In this document: in pieces, positions 33,277 to 42,287 of the stretch
How positions within the stretch are numbered: position 1 is the first letter of the stretch
How the letters are laid out: each line of letters starts with the position of its first letter
Source of the DNA: JBHHYU01 sp046757725
Lineage (GTDB): Bacteria; Desulfobacterota; Binatia; UBA9968
DNA length: 64,000 bases
Direction of reading: 5' to 3'
Assembly: GCA_046757725.1 (NCBI GenBank)
Contig: JBHHYU010000007.1
Location: 3,678 to 67,677 of the forward strand
Made by a program: the position numbers and the translations under genes
Notes under the pieces: model-generated
Databases searched by the model: none
What the model saw: the letters and a program-made list of their open reading frames with translations, nothing else
Told to the model about the DNA's origin: nothing

Positions 33277-33738
33277 TTATTTCCTCCCCCGTTTAACGAC
33301 CACCTTCCCTGTAAGCGGGTCGAAGCCAATGGTATAAGACGCCGAGCCTGTATGGTTTGAAATTCCGATCTTCCCGCCAAGGGCACTTCCGTTTGGGAAG
33401 AAAAGAAACTGTTTCAGCCCCCCTCCCAGGGCCTCGCCCCCTTCGATTCCTGTAATCTTGAGGTCCGATGATAAAAAGACCTTTTTTTTTCTAAAGATTC
33501 GGTAGCTATTTTCCACTGGATTGAGAATAAGGCGCTGGAGAGTGTTCTCATACACGGCTCTGCTGCGCAAGGTGCGAGCCGTAGCGGCAAGTTTCAGAGC
33601 GGATTGTCTTAGCTCTCGTTTTCTAAGCCCTCGACCAATCGACGGCAGGACAATCAGGCTACTCAGTCCAATAAGCAGAAGCACTACCAGAAGCTCTAAA
33701 AGGGAAAAACCCCGTTCACCCGCCCCAGCTCGTAACAT
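33277..33738 (-). CDS. gspH: GspH minor pseudopilin
   Basis: Pseudopilin of 153 residues from the ATG at 33738. ERGFSLLELLVVLLLIGLSS is the prepilin signal, with Phe +1 and Glu +5. The globular part contains ARTLRSRAVYEN and a C-terminal FDPLTGKVVVKRG. The start is not certain: upstream ATGs in frame (33771, 33879) would give unusually long leaders. The GGAGGT present is about 15 nt from 33738. It overlaps the end of gspG by 23 bp. Confidence 0.83.
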   Translation of the reverse strand: MLRAGAGERGFSLLELLVVLLLIGLSSLIVLPSIGRGLRKRELRQSALKLAATARTLRSRAVYENTLQRLILNPVENSYRIFRKKKVFLSSDLKITGIEGGEALGGGLKQFLFFPNGSALGGKIGISNHTGSASYTIGFDPLTGKVVVKRGRK

Positions 33739-34147
33739 CGCGGTTTTGCCCCTCACCTCCCGGAGCTCCATCGGCGCCGTAAGAGAAAAGGTCGTAAGGA
33801 CCATGCTCCCCAGGACTGCGATAAATATACGGCGCCCCCCACGGATCCTCCGGAACTTTCTTTTTAAGATACGGCCCATCCCAGCGCTCTGAACCTCCAG
33901 GCGAGCGGCTCAAGGCATCCAATCCCTCTTGACTGGTAGGATAGCGCCCCATATCGAGGCGCAGAGTATCAAGAGCCGTTCCTAAAAGCTCGACCTGGGC
34001 CTGGGCCGCCTTGACTTTTGCCTTTTCTTCTTGATGCAGAAAACGAGGGGCTACCAGGGCAGCAAGCAGGCCGATGATTACCATCACTACGAGAAGCTCT
34101 ATCAGCGTAAAACCGGCAGATCCGGAGAGTTTAATCAGAGATGTCAT
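33716..34147 (-). CDS. gspG: GspG major pseudopilin
   Basis: Main subunit of the type II secretion pseudopilus, 143 residues from the ATG at 34147. The leader ends at SAGFTLIELLVVMVIIGLLAA. The core has the canonical GspG segments RYPTSQEGLDAL, DPWGAPYIY and the calcium-binding end SYGADGAPGGEG. An upstream in-frame ATG (34225) would add a 26-residue basic leader and overlap gspF; I consider it less likely, though the ribosome binding site of 34147 is weak. Confidence 0.92.
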   Translation of the reverse strand: MTSLIKLSGSAGFTLIELLVVMVIIGLLAALVAPRFLHQEEKAKVKAAQAQVELLGTALDTLRLDMGRYPTSQEGLDALSRSPGGSERWDGPYLKKKVPEDPWGAPYIYRSPGEHGPYDLFSYGADGAPGGEGQNRDVTSWGG

Positions 34148-34208
34148 TATTGCTCGCTGGCCCCGTCTGTTGCTTCGCTTCCTTCTCAATTTTTTCTCGC
34201 TGTCTTTC

Positions 34209-35429
34209 TCAAAGGGGTAAGTCATTAATACTAAAGATCGCAAGTAACATAGAGATCACTACAACACCGACCACCAATCCCATTCCAAGAATTAACACTG
34301 GTTCTAAAAGAGTGGTGAGACGTTTAGTTGTGCGCTTCACCTCCTGGTCGTAATAGTCGGCTACATTGGTCAGCATTCCCTCAAGTCTGCCTGTCTCCTC
34401 GCCTACAGCTATCATATGCAAGGCGAGAGCAGGAAAGAGTCTGCTTTCTGCGAGCGGCCCTGCGATTCCTTTCCCCTCCCTCACCCTGTTTTGAACCTGT
34501 GCTATCGCCCCTGCCACCAGTCGATTTCCAACCACCCCCTGAACCGTGCCCATCGCCTCTAACAGCGGCACTCCGCCCTTGAGCAGCGCAGCCAGGGTCC
34601 GGGTAAAACGGGCCACCTCAAGTTTGCGCAGGAGGTCACCCAACACCCACAGGTTCAGCCGCCAACGATCCCATCGAAGCCTCCCTTCACCAGTCCGGAT
34701 ATAAAAGGTCCCGCCAGCGGCACCTACAATCAACAGCAAAAGGATTACCCATCCGTGATGAGACAGTCCGTCACTGAACTCGATGAGAAGAGTGGTCATC
34801 CAAGGAAGGGCTTCGTTAACATCCTTAAATATAACGGAAAACTTCGGAATCACATAAACAAAAAGGACCATCAGCGAAAGCCCGGCGACAGTAGTAAGAA
34901 GTACAGGGTAGGTCAAAGCCGATTTCAGATCCTCCCGCAGTTCTAAAGAGCGTTCGATATAATCCACCAGATAGTGCAACACTTTCTCTAGAATTCCCCC
35001 TGACTCTCCCGCACGGATCATATTCACGTAGAGCCGGGGAAACACCTCTGGGTGATCCGCCATAGAAACGGCCAGAGGCCTGCCCGCACGAACTCCTTCC
35101 AGAAGGAGGCTTACAACCCTTTTAAACTCTTCCTTGGCAACCAGATTGCTGAGGATGGAAAGGGCGCGGTCGAGAGGAAGCCCCGCTCCAATCAGTGTAC
35201 TTAGCTCTCGGGTAAAATTGAGGAGTTCCTGTTGGGTTACCTTTTTCCGGAGAAAGAAGGCAAAGGAGCTTTGGAGCGCTGTTGCTGCCTCACCTGGTAA
35301 AGCAATCTTTAAAGGGATAAGACCCATGGTATGGAGCCTGGATACAACTCCATGCTCGGCCTCGGCCTCCATGACTCCTTCAACTAACTTGCCTGAATGA
35401 TCTGCGGCCCGGTATTCAAAGAGCGCCAT
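34209..35429 (-). CDS. gspF: GspF inner-membrane platform protein
   Basis: Polytopic platform protein of 406 residues. It has two repeated GspF domains (about 70-195 and 275-395) with the signatures LIGAGLPLDRALSIL and LLKGGVPLLEAMGTV, and three or more membrane helices. The N-terminal MALFEYRAADHSGKLVEG is characteristic. It lies 247 bp downstream of gspE, a long gap for this kind of operon, and that gap holds a heptanucleotide-periodic segment. Confidence 0.95.
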   Translation of the reverse strand: MALFEYRAADHSGKLVEGVMEAEAEHGVVSRLHTMGLIPLKIALPGEAATALQSSFAFFLRKKVTQQELLNFTRELSTLIGAGLPLDRALSILSNLVAKEEFKRVVSLLLEGVRAGRPLAVSMADHPEVFPRLYVNMIRAGESGGILEKVLHYLVDYIERSLELREDLKSALTYPVLLTTVAGLSLMVLFVYVIPKFSVIFKDVNEALPWMTTLLIEFSDGLSHHGWVILLLLIVGAAGGTFYIRTGEGRLRWDRWRLNLWVLGDLLRKLEVARFTRTLAALLKGGVPLLEAMGTVQGVVGNRLVAGAIAQVQNRVREGKGIAGPLAESRLFPALALHMIAVGEETGRLEGMLTNVADYYDQEVKRTTKRLTTLLEPVLILGMGLVVGVVVISMLLAIFSINDLPL

Positions 35430-35624
35430 CTCTCTCAGTTCCCTTATTCTTGCAACCTTACACCGTTGCAGACATCTCCCTTAGAAGTCGTTGGCCAGGA
35501 ATCAGAATCTACACGCTGTGTCTGACTACTGGATCCCGGATTCTGCAGCTTCCTTTGCTTCGTTCGTACCCTCACGTAGCATCCGGTGGTCAGAAATTAA
35601 AACCAAAAGAACTCTCCTCAGAAT

Positions 35625-35652
35625 TCTGACTTCTCTATTCTGTACTCTCCCA
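35625..35652. repeat. degenerate heptanucleotide tandem repeat
   Basis: Four imperfect 7-bp units (TCTGACT, TCTCTAT, then two more sharing TCT) lie in the 247-bp gap between gspE and gspF. The family resembles the units at 5627-5665 and 37486-37520. Nothing else is recognised in this gap. Confidence 0.5.
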
Positions 35653-35676
35653 TCATCGTTTAATCCCTTGTGCCCT

Positions 35677-37386
35677 CTAGTTGATCCCCGCCTCCTCCCT
35701 TGTGACCCGCAGTACCTCTGTCAGTGTGGTGGTCCCATCACAGGCCTTCTGCCACCCATCTTCTCTTAAACTGCCCATGCCTTGAGTTATAGCCAGGCTA
35801 CGAAGAGTAGCTACATCTGCCCGCTCCACAATAAGTTTGCAAAGCTCGGGGCTTGCTGGAAGAAGTTCAAAGATACCCACTCGCCCGAGATATCCTGTGC
35901 CGCTACAGGTCTCACAACCGTTCGCCTCCCAGAAGGTGTGCGGGAGTCCTCCATTTATTTTGGTCATTTCCTTCACCTGACCCTGAAACTGAGCAGAGGC
36001 TACTTCCGTTCGACAGTCCGTACAGAGCCGGCGCACGAGTCTCTGGGCCAAGACACCTAGAAGAGAAGAGGCAAGGAGATAATCTTGTACTCCCATTTCC
36101 AACAGACGGGAGATGGCGCCAGGGGCATCATTGGTGTGCAACGTGGAAAACACGAGATGGCCTGTGAGCGCAGCTTGGACGGCAATTTCCGCCGTCTCAA
36201 AATCACGAATCTCTCCCACCATGATGATATCGGGATCTTGTCGAACGATGGAACGTAACCCACTCGCAAAAGTAAGGCCAATTTGAGGCTTTACTTGGAT
36301 TTGGTTGATGCCGCTCAGTTGATACTCTACTGGGTCTTCTATGGTAATTATTTTCTTGCCCGGGTTGTTGATTTTCTGCAGGGCCCCGTAAAGCGTTGTG
36401 GTCTTGCCACTACCCGTAGGCCCAGTAACCAAAACCATTCCATAGGGTTTGGAGATCATCTCCCCGAAATGCTGGTGCATGGCCGGTGAAAACCCGAGGG
36501 ACTCAAGATCAGCGAATATCTGAGACCGCTCTAGCAGGCGAATAACAACGCTCTCCCCATAGAGAGTTGGCATTGTCGCAATACGGAGGTCAACGTCTTT
36601 ACCAGCGAGTTTAACCTTGATCCTACCGTCCTGGGGAAGCCGTCTCTCAGCAATATTGAGTTGAGCAAGTATCTTTAAACGGGAGATGATAGCGGCTTTG
36701 AATTGCCGTGCCGGCGGATCTATTTCATGAAGCAACCCGTCAATCCGATAGCGTACCTTGATTTGGTCTTCAAACGGCTCGATATGGATATCCGAGGCCC
36801 GACTTTCAAGGGCCCTGCTGAGCATTTGATTCACTAGACGGATGACCGGCACTTCGGAGGCCAGATCACGCAGATGCTCCACTTCGTCCTCATCCACGAC
36901 CTCTCCCTCTCGCGAGGCAGGTGAATCCACCAAAGAGCCGCTTGGGTCGGTATTGCCAAAAAGGGCCTCGATGCGGGCTGTGATCTCTGTTTCCTTAGCT
37001 AATCGAGGTCTGACCCTGAGCCCGGTCGCTACTTCCAGCGCATGGAACTGTGCGAGATCCGTCGGGTCCGCGGTGGCCACAAGGAGGTCTTGGCCGTCTA
37101 ACTTAATAGGAACCATTCTAGCTAGCTTGAGAAAATCGATGGCATCAAACAAAGGTTCCATAGGAAGAGGAACCAACGGGAAGTCTTTTAAGGAAACCAA
37201 CGGGATCCCAAGGTGATCGCTAAGGAGCGGTAATAGGTCCTCCTCAGAGATGAAACCTAATTCTACGACCAGACGTGCCAGTGGAGTGTTTTGGTCCTGC
37301 TGCAGTTTGAGGATTCGCCCCAGCTCCTCACTGGACACGATACCACGTTCTCTTAACCGCTCTCCGAAGGTCAAGTAGGTTCCCAT
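35677..37386 (-). CDS. gspE: GspE type II secretion ATPase
   Basis: Cytoplasmic secretion ATPase of 569 residues. An N-terminal MshEN-like domain (about 10-140) precedes the ATPase core with Walker A GPTGSGKT (322-329), an Asp box (IITIEDPVEYQ), Walker B (DPDIIMVGEIRD) and a His box (STLHTNDA). The tetracysteine zinc motif CTDC...CETC that distinguishes GspE and PilB is present. It is the first gene of the gsp run; the next upstream gene in the same direction is a cupin, 157 bp away. Confidence 0.96.
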   Translation of the reverse strand: MGTYLTFGERLRERGIVSSEELGRILKLQQDQNTPLARLVVELGFISEEDLLPLLSDHLGIPLVSLKDFPLVPLPMEPLFDAIDFLKLARMVPIKLDGQDLLVATADPTDLAQFHALEVATGLRVRPRLAKETEITARIEALFGNTDPSGSLVDSPASREGEVVDEDEVEHLRDLASEVPVIRLVNQMLSRALESRASDIHIEPFEDQIKVRYRIDGLLHEIDPPARQFKAAIISRLKILAQLNIAERRLPQDGRIKVKLAGKDVDLRIATMPTLYGESVVIRLLERSQIFADLESLGFSPAMHQHFGEMISKPYGMVLVTGPTGSGKTTTLYGALQKINNPGKKIITIEDPVEYQLSGINQIQVKPQIGLTFASGLRSIVRQDPDIIMVGEIRDFETAEIAVQAALTGHLVFSTLHTNDAPGAISRLLEMGVQDYLLASSLLGVLAQRLVRRLCTDCRTEVASAQFQGQVKEMTKINGGLPHTFWEANGCETCSGTGYLGRVGIFELLPASPELCKLIVERADVATLRSLAITQGMGSLREDGWQKACDGTTTLTEVLRVTREEAGIN

Positions 37387-37485
37387 TCTCGTTTCTGCAG
37401 TTACTCTTCTTATACCTTAGCGTTCAGCTTGAGAATCCAAGGCAAACGGATTCAGTAATCAGAATTTAGAAGTCCCCCTCCCAAA

Positions 37486-37520
37486 TCTGGATTCTATCTT
37501 ATGATTTCTGGATTTCGGTT
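37486..37520. repeat. degenerate heptanucleotide tandem repeat
   Basis: Five 7-bp units begin with TCTGGAT (37486-37492). The same heptamer returns exactly 21 bp later (37507-37513), with TCTATCT and TATGATT between. It lies in the 157-bp gap upstream of gspE and downstream of the cupin gene. Confidence 0.55.
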
Positions 37521-37543
37521 CGTCCCCGGATCCCTTTGAACTC

Positions 37544-37912
37544 TTATTTTGCCCTTACCCTCCCATATCGATCTTCCAAACGAACCACATCCTCCAGCTC
37601 CGGTGTCGAGGCCTCTAAAACATCACAGTCCTCAAGAGCGGCCATCCGGTGCGTCACTCCTGGGGTAATATGAAAACAGTCCCCGGGTTTAAGCCGGAGG
37701 ACTTTTCTCTCGGTGGCTTCCTGTACCTCTAACTCCATAGCGCCATGAAGCAAGTGGATAGCCTCATCTTTGACGCGGTGATACTGAAGGCTTAGGGATT
37801 CTCCCACGTTGATATGAAGGATCTTCCCTACGTAGCGGTCGGTATGGGCCCAGATCATCTCGTAGCCCCAGGGTTTTTTCAGCCTTGTTCCTCTATGTAC
37901 CTGATCCTGCAT
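37544..37912 (-). CDS. mannose-6-phosphate isomerase type II-like cupin
   Basis: A single-domain cupin of 122 residues resembling the C-terminal domain of bifunctional mannose-1-phosphate guanylyltransferase/phosphomannose isomerase. It begins KKPWGYEMIWAHTDRYVGKIL and has the metal ligands in SLQYHRVKDEAIHLLHG (about 41-57) and DCFHITPGVTHRM (about 78-90). As the last gene of the polysaccharide cluster, which includes gmd, a role in supplying mannose for GDP-mannose is plausible. A non-enzymatic sugar-binding role cannot be excluded. Confidence 0.78.
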   Translation of the reverse strand: MQDQVHRGTRLKKPWGYEMIWAHTDRYVGKILHINVGESLSLQYHRVKDEAIHLLHGAMELEVQEATERKVLRLKPGDCFHITPGVTHRMAALEDCDVLEASTPELEDVVRLEDRYGRVRAK

Positions 37913-37957
37913 TTCTACCCGCCTATAATAGCAAATTCCGACAGTGGGAAAAACCGT

Positions 37958-39250
37958 TTAAACAGATTCACTGAATGTGCAGCTGGAAGGCCCCTCTCGC
38001 GAGTGGAGATGGACCAAAGCAAGAAGTGTAAAGAGAAATATGCGTGTTTCATGATGGTAGAATGGAACGTCCCCAAGGCCGGTCACGATAAGGGCGATCA
38101 AGGCGGAGGCAATGCCAATGTGGACGAATCGCGACCTTTTTCCTTGCCTCGTATAAGCGCTGCGACATATTTTAACCAAAGCATCGGACAGCAACCATAG
38201 AAAAGCTCCCAGCCCCAGAAGGCCCGTCCCGGCGAAAAGGTCAAGGTAAACATTGTGAGCATGCCAAATCCGGGTTTTCTCGTCCGCAGTACCCTGGCGT
38301 CTCTCCCGGACTGCCTGCTTAACTCGACCTCGCCCATACCCAACACCCAGAAGAGGATTCTCCATTCCCACGGCAAACGCATCCTTAATGAGCTGGATCC
38401 GGAAGTGAATGGGACCGTAATTCAGCGGATCTGCACGGTTGAGAAGTCGACTCTTGAGCGATGGAATGGTGAACAAGATTGCTAAACCCAACACTAGGAT
38501 CAACCATGCCTTTTTAATCCCCTTGGCCGTGAGCCCAAGAAACAACATCGAGACGACCCATCCTAACCAAGCCCCTCTTGAATAGGTAAAAAACAATCCT
38601 AATAACTGGGCCCCGAGAGATGACCCTGCCAGAGGACGAAGCCATCCAGTTTTGCCTTCTATAACGGCCAGGGAAAGGGGAATTCCTATGGAAAAGATAT
38701 AACCAGCCGTGTTGGCGTGGTCTAATGGATAGCCAAATCGAGCCATTGAGCTAAGATTCAACACCGATGGTTCGACCACGACTCCTCGAAAAAAGAGAAA
38801 CCCCGGAACGATACCCAAAAGGCACAGGAGAAGCATTGGCCTTCCTTTCCGGTTAAAAACATCCACGACCATAATATAGTGCAAAAAGGCAAAGAAAAAA
38901 TACCGGTAGTCCCCCCACTCCCGGAAGTCCGGGAGAAGAGAGATCGTAACAAAAGAAAAAAAGAATAGCAGCGGAGTCGGTAGCAAACCTTTTTGCCACC
39001 TCAGCTCCTGCCGGCCGTAACGCCGCCAGACCAAACATTTCCAGAGAAGCCAGAAAAGAAAAGTCATCCGAGAAACGCTCCACGCACTAAAGCGCAGGCC
39101 TAACAAGGGAACTTTAATACCCCCGACACCCAGGAGTGCTATCGCCAGGCAAAGAAAAAGAAATACAACCTTTCCCCACCAGTCTATCGGCTCATTTATT
39201 TCCCAGCGCGACATGCGGATTCTTCCAACGGGCTCGGAGAAAAAAGGCAT
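37958..39250 (-). CDS. O-antigen ligase/polymerase family protein (Wzy_C)
   Basis: Membrane protein of 430 residues with about ten to twelve hydrophobic helices. The family motif lies in the large periplasmic loop: ENPLLGVGYGRGRVKQ followed by WHAHNVYLDLFAGTGLLG with the conserved His. Such proteins either ligate O-antigen to lipid A-core (WaaL) or polymerise repeat units (Wzy). A second member is encoded at 40755-42236, so one of each role is likely. An internal ATG at 39214 is an alternative start. Confidence 0.85.
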   Translation of the reverse strand: MPFFSEPVGRIRMSRWEINEPIDWWGKVVFLFLCLAIALLGVGGIKVPLLGLRFSAWSVSRMTFLFWLLWKCLVWRRYGRQELRWQKGLLPTPLLFFFSFVTISLLPDFREWGDYRYFFFAFLHYIMVVDVFNRKGRPMLLLCLLGIVPGFLFFRGVVVEPSVLNLSSMARFGYPLDHANTAGYIFSIGIPLSLAVIEGKTGWLRPLAGSSLGAQLLGLFFTYSRGAWLGWVVSMLFLGLTAKGIKKAWLILVLGLAILFTIPSLKSRLLNRADPLNYGPIHFRIQLIKDAFAVGMENPLLGVGYGRGRVKQAVRERRQGTADEKTRIWHAHNVYLDLFAGTGLLGLGAFLWLLSDALVKICRSAYTRQGKRSRFVHIGIASALIALIVTGLGDVPFYHHETRIFLFTLLALVHLHSREGPSSCTFSESV

Positions 39251-39267
39251 TTATCTCAGAACCCTTC

Positions 39268-40752
39268 TTACCACGCGCCCACACCCCGGAAGGCACTGAA
39301 AAGAGTCTGGAAAAGGATAGCGAGATCAAGGAAAAAAGAGCGATTCTCAATATAATACAGATCATACTCTAGGTTCTCATGGATCTGTAATGCCCTGTCG
39401 CCACTAATTTGCCATAGCCCTGTAATTCCTGGCTTGACATTCAGTCGTTGCCGATGCTGTTCATTATAGCTTGCAACGATAAACGGCATTTCCGGTCGCG
39501 GTCCGACCAGACTCATATCGCCTTTGACAACGTTGATCAGCTGCGGCAGTTCATCAAGGCTGGTCCTTCGTAAAAACTTCCCAACACGGGTGACTCGCAA
39601 ATCTTTCGAAGAGGACGGCGCAGAGGCGTAGCGCGGCGTTTCGGCATGCATCGTTCGGAATTTGTACATGACAAAATCCTTTCCTCCCCACCCGGTGCGC
39701 TTCTGCCGGAAAACCACGGAGCCCCGGGAATCCAACTTGATCAACAGCGCTATGATTGCAAATACAGGCAAGAGAAAAAGGGAAGAAATTACTGCCAGGG
39801 AGACATCAAAGCCTCGTTTCATCAGTTCGTAGATAACAAGGGGAGTCTCATTTTTAGGTGAGAACAGCGGGATCCCATCGACCTCTTGAAGTTCCAAAGA
39901 GGGCAACAAATGCGGACCAGCCGAAGGCACGAAGTGGTACTGTATGCCTTGTCGCTGGCAACCGAGCATGGCACGCTCAAGAGCCACGTAACGCTGATCC
40001 GAGGGCGTAGCCACCACAAGATCATTAACCTGATAGGTTTCCACTGCCGCTTCAAAGTCATTCCATGACCCAAGAACTCTTAATTGGAACCCCTCCGGTC
40101 CCGGTGTGACCCGGTAAGAACAGCCTCCTTTTGATGGGTCATCATCCAAAAACCCAACAGGTAACCAGCCGAGCTGCCGGTTATGAAAGAGTCTCCGGAC
40201 GATGGAAATACCTGTTTCCCCTGCCCCATAGACTAAACACCGCCTCACCCCATAACCCTTACGATGGAAGTTTCTATGAATCCTTGAAATCGCAAGGCGT
40301 TGGAAGTAGAGGAGAATTAAATTAAGCGGCACAGCCAGGACTGAGGTAATCCGAGAGTATGGATGTTCCCTGACAAAGAAAGAGATCACAAAAATGGTAA
40401 TAGCCGCGTAAAAGACTCCTTTAATTAACTTGCGCGTTTCTTCAATATTGACAAACCCTACCGTCTCTTTATAAAGACCTACACTGGAGAAAACGAGGAC
40501 TGCTCCCACGCTGACAAGCAGATTGAGGGACTCATAAAGCGTCGGATCTGTGTGCTGTTTTCCAAGGTTAAAAAACAGATAGAGGTTGTAGGCGAAGGCA
40601 TTTGCGGTATAAACAGTCAAGAAATCCAGAAGAATCTGTCCCAGCCTGATGATCTGCCGATAATGCAGTTGGAGGGCTTTTAAGACCCATCGCAGGGTTG
40701 CCGCCGACGCTATTCCCCACCTTTCCAGCTTTACCGAAGAATCAGGTTTCAT
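39268..40752 (-). CDS. undecaprenyl-phosphate sugar-1-phosphate transferase (WcaJ-type)
   Basis: Initiating enzyme of polysaccharide repeat-unit synthesis, 494 residues. It has four to five N-terminal membrane helices, a CoA-binding-like Rossmann region (CLVYGAGETGISIVRRL, about 171-187), a further membrane helix and the catalytic domain. That domain has KRGFDVSLAVISSL, VMYKFRTMH, LRRTSLDELPQLINV and GPRPEMPF. It moves hexose-1-phosphate (often glucose) to undecaprenyl phosphate. It lies 2 bp after the second Wzy-type gene. Confidence 0.93.
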   Translation of the reverse strand: MKPDSSVKLERWGIASAATLRWVLKALQLHYRQIIRLGQILLDFLTVYTANAFAYNLYLFFNLGKQHTDPTLYESLNLLVSVGAVLVFSSVGLYKETVGFVNIEETRKLIKGVFYAAITIFVISFFVREHPYSRITSVLAVPLNLILLYFQRLAISRIHRNFHRKGYGVRRCLVYGAGETGISIVRRLFHNRQLGWLPVGFLDDDPSKGGCSYRVTPGPEGFQLRVLGSWNDFEAAVETYQVNDLVVATPSDQRYVALERAMLGCQRQGIQYHFVPSAGPHLLPSLELQEVDGIPLFSPKNETPLVIYELMKRGFDVSLAVISSLFLLPVFAIIALLIKLDSRGSVVFRQKRTGWGGKDFVMYKFRTMHAETPRYASAPSSSKDLRVTRVGKFLRRTSLDELPQLINVVKGDMSLVGPRPEMPFIVASYNEQHRQRLNVKPGITGLWQISGDRALQIHENLEYDLYYIENRSFFLDLAILFQTLFSAFRGVGAW

Positions 40753-40754
40753 AC

Positions 40755-42236
40755 TTAAATCTTCAGTTCCTGAGCCGTTGTCAACGTCCCCCTGGAATCC
40801 GCATGGTCAACTACTTCTCCAAAGCAGGACAACGAAAAGATTACTCCCATCAAAGACCAATAACCTACGGCCAGGAACGGGCTTTCGAGAAGCAGATTGA
40901 AGAATCCGTAAACTTGAAAACCAAGAAAGGCAGCAGCAAATCCTAAACGCATAGATCTCGCACTCTGGGAAGGCGCCCTGCGGAGAGCTCGATACACGTT
41001 TAAGTAAAAGACCAAGTGAATTACCATAAAAACAGCCAATCCCGTAACACCCATCTTATAAAGAATGGTCAAGTAGGTATTGTGTGGCCGGACGTCACTG
41101 ATCCACCAACGCCTTTGGCCGGTATCATAAAACTCAAACTTTTTTCCAAAGCCCTCTCCAAAGACAGGATTGGCCGAAAACCGTCGCCAAGCCTCCAGCC
41201 AGGCATCATGACGAAAACGCGCCGTCCCGGTCCAATCGGGGGCGGCACCCGGCTTGATTCGAACCGTTGTCGCCGACTTGGTTAACAAAAACCGCAGAGG
41301 GGAGAGGAAAGGGGCAGGCGTCGAAGGACCCAGCCCTACTCGCATCAGCCACAGAAGGGATCCAGCCAGAAGTGTGCCTACGACGAATCGGTGGAAGGCT
41401 AGAGGTTTCAAAGCACCGAAAACGGGTACGCTGATAGCTAAAACCCCCATTCCGATGACCAGAGCAAGCAGAAGGCTTCGTGATTGGGTTAAAACCAGAC
41501 TAATCCCTGCTACCGAAAGATACAGAAATAAGATTCCCCGCCGTTTCTGAAGAACAGTTTGCCATAACGTTACCCCTATAAGCACCGCGATGAGGATATA
41601 AGCTCCATTAATGGCAGACATGTAGCGGCCAAACGTGGACCAATCAACCCACCTATCTGGGCGGTAGTTAACGTCGAAAACATAATACCAGTCGGCAACC
41701 CCGATTCGAAGGATAGTTCCGGCGACGAAGGCGACCATAAGCCGGTGCACGTCTTGCCACCTGGAGCATATTTCACGGGCAAGGTAAAAAAAGATGACAT
41801 AATAGACAAGTGCAAAATCCCTAGCCGCCAACAAAACACGCCCATGGCTTAAGATGCCTCGAAACAACTCAAACAGCCCAACCAACACCCAAAGGCCCAA
41901 CCATAAATCGAGCGGCGTCCTTTTGAAAACAGCATCCTTCTTCCGCCAGCGGCGGACCACCATTGCACCCAAAATGAAACCAATGAAGATTTCGGTAACA
42001 TGAAGTGGGATACCCCCGATCTGGCTGTACGTCGCGAAGGGTGAATCTGTGGAAAACGGATAACCCATGCAGAAATAAGGGGACTCGCTAAGAAGTCGCA
42101 GGTTGAGGTGGGCAAAATCCGGGGAGAAAGAAACGGTTGCAAAAATAAGGAAATAGAATAATCCCGCTTCTAGCTTAAGATCTGCAAGCGCAAATTTTCC
42201 ACCCCCTAGCATATAAACTAACTGCAACGATAACAA
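40755..42236 (-). CDS. second O-antigen ligase/polymerase family protein
   Basis: Polytopic membrane protein of about 493 residues. The periplasmic-loop motif is ANPVFGEGFGKKFEFYD followed by VRPHNTYLTILYKMGVTG, with the conserved His. It is the partner or counterpart of the protein at 37958-39250. The start is not clear: the frame opens with TTG at 42236, and an ATG at 42068 is another option, but the earlier start includes what looks like the first membrane helix. Confidence 0.82.
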   Translation of the reverse strand: MLSLQLVYMLGGGKFALADLKLEAGLFYFLIFATVSFSPDFAHLNLRLLSESPYFCMGYPFSTDSPFATYSQIGGIPLHVTEIFIGFILGAMVVRRWRKKDAVFKRTPLDLWLGLWVLVGLFELFRGILSHGRVLLAARDFALVYYVIFFYLAREICSRWQDVHRLMVAFVAGTILRIGVADWYYVFDVNYRPDRWVDWSTFGRYMSAINGAYILIAVLIGVTLWQTVLQKRRGILFLYLSVAGISLVLTQSRSLLLALVIGMGVLAISVPVFGALKPLAFHRFVVGTLLAGSLLWLMRVGLGPSTPAPFLSPLRFLLTKSATTVRIKPGAAPDWTGTARFRHDAWLEAWRRFSANPVFGEGFGKKFEFYDTGQRRWWISDVRPHNTYLTILYKMGVTGLAVFMVIHLVFYLNVYRALRRAPSQSARSMRLGFAAAFLGFQVYGFFNLLLESPFLAVGYWSLMGVIFSLSCFGEVVDHADSRGTLTTAQELKI

Positions 42237-42287
42237 CGATTAAACCGTACTTAAAAAAAAACGATGCCGTACATGATCACTGTAGAC

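Noticed and set aside
24945..37386. Reading the gsp locus as a type IV pilus system
   Set aside because: GspG has the calcium-site ending, a GspK with two helix-hairpin-helix-like segments is present, and no pilT, pilQ-type AMIN domain or pilin is found; type II secretion fits better.
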